A stretch of 64,000 bases of DNA from an uncultured Gemmiger sp. (GTDB lineage: Bacteria; Bacillota; Clostridia; Oscillospirales; Ruminococcaceae): assembly GCA_944386495.1 (NCBI GenBank), contig CALXBE010000008.1, positions 1 to 64,000 on the forward strand, written 5' to 3'. The notes below the pieces were generated by a model. That model did no database searches and was not told where the DNA came from. It saw only the letters and a list, made by a program, of their open reading frames with translations. Every line of letters begins with the position of its first letter. Position 1 is the first letter of the stretch. The position numbers and the translations under genes were made by a program. Shown piece by piece: positions 60,437-64,000 of the stretch.

Positions 60437-61639
60437 ATGAAACGAATTACTGCGAAAGGGCTGAGGGCAAAAGCGGCTCTTGCCCTGGCCTTGGTCATGC
60501 TGGGGACTGGTTTGAATTTTTACGCACCTGTTGCTGTAGCTACAGATGAAAAGCAGCAGCAGCTGGAAAATGAAAAGGCTCAGGCTCAGGAAAAGCTGGA
60601 CGAGATCAATGCCCAGATTGAAGCAAACAAGAACAATATCGCCAACGCTCAGGCCCAGCAGTCCGCTTTAAAAACCCAGTCTAATCTGATTGCCCAGCAA
60701 ATCAACATTCTGGTGGATCAGATCGCTGATACCCAGGCACAGATTTCGGAAAAGCAGGACCAGGTTGAACAGAAGCAGGCGGAGATCGACGCCCGCTGGG
60801 AAGATTTCAAGGATCGGATGGCGGCCATGCAGGAAATCAATGACCGGGGAGGAATTGCTATTCTTTCCCAGGCCACCAATCTGTATGAGCTGCTGACCTT
60901 CAACCAGACTCTTCAGGACATCAGCGAAAAGGATAACGAGATCCTGGCCGAGATGGACGCAGCCCGCAAAGCCCTGGAGGAGGAAAAGGCAGCCCTGGAA
61001 GAGCAGCAGGCCCGGCTGGAAGAGCAGCAGGCTCAGTTGGACAGCAAGAAAGGGGAACTGGCTCAGAATATCCAGCAGCTGGATAAGGACATTTCTGCAG
61101 AAGAGGCTGAAAAGGAAGCCAATGAACAGGCTGCCGCTGTGGCCCGGCAGAAGCTGAATGAAGCCGCCGAGGCTCTGGATGCTTATATCCGCAGCCAGAA
61201 TGACGGCTACGATGATGTGATTTTCAATACCAGCATGGGTTTTATCAGCCCCCTGCCCAGCTATAAATATGTCAGCTGCAATTATGGTGACGACGGACAT
61301 AAGGGCGTGGACTGGGCTGCCCTGGGCGGCACCCCCATCTATGCCGCTGCTGACGGCGTAGTCACTATTTCTACCTACCATTACAGCTACGGCAACTATG
61401 TACAGGTCTATCACGGTGCGGATACCGACGGAAACACCTTTGCCACCCTCTACGCTCACATGCAGTCCACTCCCGTGGTGGCGGTGGGCCAGCAGGTAAA
61501 GCAGGGCCAGCTCCTGGGATATGTGGGAAGCACCGGTAACTCTACCGGCAACCACCTCCACCTGGAACTCCGGGTCAACGGAAACCGCACCAATCCCATG
61601 AACTACATTCCCAAACCCAGCGTGGTCAAATACTCCTGA
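60437..61639 (+). CDS. Coiled-coil M23 peptidase, EnvC/CwlO-type FtsEX partner
   Basis: 400-residue exported protein: signal peptide about 1-36 ending ...VAVATDE, a long coiled coil (about 38-250, Gln/Glu/Lys/Ala heptads), and a C-terminal LytM/M23 domain. The zinc ligands appear intact: HKGVD and HLHLE. It may therefore be an active DD-endopeptidase, unlike the degenerate E. coli EnvC. The coiled coil is the part that binds FtsX in homologues. AAGGAGG precedes the ATG. Confidence 0.92.
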   Translation: MKRITAKGLRAKAALALALVMLGTGLNFYAPVAVATDEKQQQLENEKAQAQEKLDEINAQIEANKNNIANAQAQQSALKTQSNLIAQQINILVDQIADTQAQISEKQDQVEQKQAEIDARWEDFKDRMAAMQEINDRGGIAILSQATNLYELLTFNQTLQDISEKDNEILAEMDAARKALEEEKAALEEQQARLEEQQAQLDSKKGELAQNIQQLDKDISAEEAEKEANEQAAAVARQKLNEAAEALDAYIRSQNDGYDDVIFNTSMGFISPLPSYKYVSCNYGDDGHKGVDWAALGGTPIYAAADGVVTISTYHYSYGNYVQVYHGADTDGNTFATLYAHMQSTPVVAVGQQVKQGQLLGYVGSTGNSTGNHLHLELRVNGNRTNPMNYIPKPSVVKYS

Positions 61640-61653
61640 GGAGGAAACCCAGC

Positions 61654-61749
61654 ATGAAAAAGATGACAGTACGGATTATCTGCGGAGCCATCTCCGCTAT
61701 CATGGCCATTACTCTGGTGGGCGGCGTTCTCATCCAGGTAATGGGGTAA
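61654..61749 (+). CDS. 31-residue membrane peptide in the ftsEX operon
   Basis: Small open frame MKKMTVRIICGAISAIMAIT and a hydrophobic end, basically one transmembrane helix (about 8-29). It has a strong ribosome binding site (GAGGAGG 8 bases before ATG) and sits tightly between the M23 and S41 genes, 14 bases after one and 16 before the other. No family is recognised. Position suggests a regulator or assembly factor for the surrounding cell-wall enzymes. Confidence 0.75.
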   Translation: MKKMTVRIICGAISAIMAITLVGGVLIQVMG

Positions 61750-61765
61750 ATAAAGGAAGTACACC

Positions 61766-63061
61766 ATGAATAAAAAAATCTCTGTCAGTCTGGCGGTTAC
61801 CCTGATTTTCATCGCCATGACTGTGACCTTCAGTGTGACCATGGTAGTGGCCATGCAGATGTTTGACAACACCATTACCTCTATCAGTGAGCGGGAGGCT
61901 ATGTTCTCCAACCTGTCCGAGATCAACACCTATGTTTCCTCGGCCGGTTACTATGATTATTCCTACGACACCGTTTATGACACGGTGGCTTCCGGTTACA
62001 TTCTTGGCATCTCCGACCGGTATGCCAAGTACTATACTGCCAAGGCATTTACCGAGTATCAGGATGTTCAGAACGGGACCCTGGTCGGCATCGGCCTTGA
62101 CCTGGTAAAGGACGGAGCCACCGGCTATGCCCGGGTCTTGAGGGTGTATCCGGATTCTCCTGCCTATGAGGCAGGTCTGGTGAAGAACTGCTATATTACT
62201 GCCATTACGGCAGCAGACGGCACCCGGTATGAGGTGAAAAATCTGGCAGATATAGATGCTGTTCAGAGCCGCCTGCGGGGTGGTGTGGGCACCACCGTCA
62301 CGGTGGACTACATCGGACCGGACGGCACCCAGACCACCAACCTGACCATTATCCACTACAACTATTCCACTCCCACCGTGGAGAGCCAGGCCATTGGTGT
62401 CTGCGGGTATATCAAGATCTATGAATTCCGGGACACCACCGCATCCGAGCTGGATATGGCCCTGGACAACCTGGAAGCCCAGGGAATCCAGACCCTGGTC
62501 ATTGACCTGCGGGACAACCAGGGAAGCGACCTGGACAGTGCCATGAACGCAGTGGACCGTCTGGTTGGCACCGGAACCCTGGCTGTGGCCGAGAGCAAAT
62601 CCGGGGAGCAGACCGTGCTGTATAACAGCGATGACACCAAGTGCAACCTGCCCATGGTCTGCCTGGTCAACGGAAAAACTGCCTCCGGTGCGGAACTCTT
62701 TGCCAGCTGCGTCAAGCAGATGGAAGGCGGCAGCATTGTGGGCACCCGTACCAGCGGACAGGGGACCATCCAGGGCGAGCCTCAGCGTATGAGCAACGGC
62801 AGCGCCGTGGTGGTCACTGTAGCCAAGCTGCTGGTAAACGATGGTGCCGACGGATTTGTTACCTTTGACGGGGAGGGTCTTATGCCCGATACCGAGGCTG
62901 TGCTTTCTGTCACAGAGGAGCAGAGCTATTACGACCTGACGGTGGAGACCGACAGCCAGATCCAGCGGGCCGTTACTACCGCCTGTTCCATGGCTGGCTT
63001 GACCAATACCACCGTTTCCGACCTGCTGGCGGCTTCCCGTCAGACAGAGGAAGAACAGTAA
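61766..63061 (+). CDS. S41 (C-terminal processing) peptidase family protein, catalytic Lys replaced
   Basis: 431-residue exported or membrane-anchored protein: N-terminal transmembrane helix (about 8-31), PDZ domain (about 105-195), S41 core (about 205-390). Aligned by eye to Bacillus CtpB, the nucleophile Ser307 is kept in GKTASGAELF. The residue 25 positions later, Lys in CtpB (FGKGTVQ), is Gln332 here (SGQGTIQ, codon CAG at 62759-62761), with the following Gln kept. The usual DLRNNPGG is DLRDNQGS. Protease activity is therefore doubtful and a scaffold or regulatory role is possible. A ctp gene next to ftsEX is common in Firmicutes. Confidence 0.85.
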   Translation: MNKKISVSLAVTLIFIAMTVTFSVTMVVAMQMFDNTITSISEREAMFSNLSEINTYVSSAGYYDYSYDTVYDTVASGYILGISDRYAKYYTAKAFTEYQDVQNGTLVGIGLDLVKDGATGYARVLRVYPDSPAYEAGLVKNCYITAITAADGTRYEVKNLADIDAVQSRLRGGVGTTVTVDYIGPDGTQTTNLTIIHYNYSTPTVESQAIGVCGYIKIYEFRDTTASELDMALDNLEAQGIQTLVIDLRDNQGSDLDSAMNAVDRLVGTGTLAVAESKSGEQTVLYNSDDTKCNLPMVCLVNGKTASGAELFASCVKQMEGGSIVGTRTSGQGTIQGEPQRMSNGSAVVVTVAKLLVNDGADGFVTFDGEGLMPDTEAVLSVTEEQSYYDLTVETDSQIQRAVTTACSMAGLTNTTVSDLLAASRQTEEEQ

Positions 63062-63070
63062 GGAGGGGCC

Positions 63071-63919
63071 ATGCCCAACTTGACCGATCTTGCCACCCTG
63101 CGGGCGCTTTGCGAGAAATATGATTTTACCCTGTCCAAAGGGTTTGGACAAAATTTCATTGTGAATCCCGGGGTTTGTCCTAAAATTGTGGAAGCCAGCG
63201 GTATTGGCCCTGATATGGGAGCCCTGGAGATCGGCCCTGGTATGGGGGTGCTTACCAAGGAGCTGGCCAAGGCCGCCCGTAAGGTAGTGGCCATCGAAGT
63301 GGACCGGCGGCTGCCTCCTCTTCTTGAAGAGACCCTGGGGGAGTTCTCCAATGTGAAAATCGTGCTGGAGGATGTGCTCAAGCTGGACCTCCACCAGCTC
63401 CTGAAAGAGGAGTTTGGGGATATGCCGGTGGCAGTGGCAGCCAATCTGCCCTATTACATTACCAGCCCTATTCTAATGAAACTGCTGGAGGAACGGCTTC
63501 CCATTGAGAGTATTACGGTAATGGTCCAGAAAGAGGCTGCCCGCCGTATCTGTGCCGCTCCCGGAAGCCGGGAGGCAGGAGCCATCAGCTATGGAGTTGC
63601 CTATTATGCCCAGCCCCGGGTGCTGTTTGATGTTCAGCCCGGCAGCTTTTACCCTCCGCCCAAGGTCACCAGCAGCGTGATCCAGCTGACCCTTCATAAA
63701 AAACCTCCGGTGGAGACGGAGGATGAAGCAGGGCTGTTCCGGTTGATTCGGGCAGCTTTCAGCCAGCGGAGAAAGACCGCGGCCAACAGCATCTCTGCGG
63801 GAGCCGGGATTCCCAAAGCCCAGGTAGCAAAGGCGCTGGAAGAAGCAGCACTTCCTGCCTCGGTGCGTCCGGAGCAGCTTACCCTGGAAGACTTCTGCAG
63901 ACTGCAAAAATGTCTGTGA
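63071..63919 (+). CDS. rsmA: 16S rRNA dimethyladenosine transferase RsmA (KsgA)
   Basis: 282-residue SAM-dependent enzyme that dimethylates two adjacent adenines near the 3' end of 16S rRNA (A1518 and A1519). Motifs: KGFGQNFIVN, LEIGPGMGVLTKELA (SAM loop), and the catalytic NLPYYITSPI; C-terminal helical domain with FSQRRKTAANSI. AAGGAGG precedes the ATG 9 bases after the S41 gene, so it closes this operon. Confidence 0.96.
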   Translation: MPNLTDLATLRALCEKYDFTLSKGFGQNFIVNPGVCPKIVEASGIGPDMGALEIGPGMGVLTKELAKAARKVVAIEVDRRLPPLLEETLGEFSNVKIVLEDVLKLDLHQLLKEEFGDMPVAVAANLPYYITSPILMKLLEERLPIESITVMVQKEAARRICAAPGSREAGAISYGVAYYAQPRVLFDVQPGSFYPPPKVTSSVIQLTLHKKPPVETEDEAGLFRLIRAAFSQRRKTAANSISAGAGIPKAQVAKALEEAALPASVRPEQLTLEDFCRLQKCL

Positions 63920-63933
63920 TATGCGATTAAAGA

Positions 63934-63974
63934 AAATACCGCCCCTGGACCTGCAGGTTCCAGGGGCGGTATTT
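63934..63974. terminator. rsmA terminator
   Basis: Perfect 16-bp stem AAATACCGCCCCTGGA/TCCAGGGGCGGTATTT; the T tract is short (ATTTAAGTTT). Confidence 0.82.
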
Positions 63975-64000
63975 AAGTTTAAAAACAAGAGCCGGGGCAG

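Overview
The window looks like chromosomal DNA of a low-redox, gut-type Clostridia member, most plausibly Oscillospirales/Oscillospiraceae (inference). Pointers are the GC-rich coding sequence with Firmicutes-type gene order (yqhQ-prmC, recA-recX-rimO-pgsA, ftsEX), strong AAGGAGG ribosome binding sites, TTGACA/TATAAT promoters, CIRCE, T-box and yybP-ykoY leaders, a complete Rnf complex, two pyrophosphate-type phosphofructokinases and class I two-subunit fumarase. No rRNA, CRISPR array or insertion sequence was seen.

Layout. 1-9.8 kb: two-component pair, yqhQ-prmC, recA-recX-rimO-pgsA, a manganese riboswitch with mntP, and asnA. 10-21 kb: cysS with a large membrane mannosyltransferase-like protein, two PPi-type phosphofructokinases, typA and a CBS/DRTGG inorganic pyrophosphatase. 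21-26 kb: a self-cleaving-type XRE/S24 repressor, a divergent small membrane protein, a radical-SAM/DUF4130 DNA-repair pair and an M20 dipeptidase. 26-31.4 kb: rnfCDGEAB. 31.4-34.1 kb: tRNA-Val(CAC) followed by an AT-rich foreign segment (PD-(D/E)XK plus NUMOD-like protein and a broken remnant). 34.1-41.3 kb: MarR with a heterodimeric ABC exporter, then clpB under CIRCE. 41.3-51 kb: metY-metA, a lipoprotein peptidyl-prolyl isomerase, malic enzyme-fumarase, and a Trp T-box transporter operon. 51-64 kb: YtrA-type ABC operon with a frameshifted permease, apbE-DUF3783, aroF with a leader-peptide attenuator, ybaK-rsuA, a CdaR-like regulator, ftsEX-M23 peptidase-S41 protein and rsmA.

How it fits together. 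An inverted repeat ACAAC-N5-GTTGT lies over the recA -35 region. The same repeat lies in the leader of the small membrane protein, and an imperfect copy lies inside the promoter of the XRE/S24 repressor. This suggests an SOS-like circuit run by an HdiR-type repressor, with a lexA-yneA-like divergent arrangement and a DNA-repair gene pair next door. Aromatic supply appears to be sensed by coding leaders: a Phe/Tyr-rich 32-residue leader peptide plus terminator before aroF, and a Trp-specifying T-box followed by a W-R-W leader peptide whose end overlaps the trpX ribosome binding site. Energy metabolism combines Rnf (with an ApbE flavin transferase encoded elsewhere in the window), PPi-linked glycolysis with a regulated pyrophosphatase, and malate-fumarate conversion.
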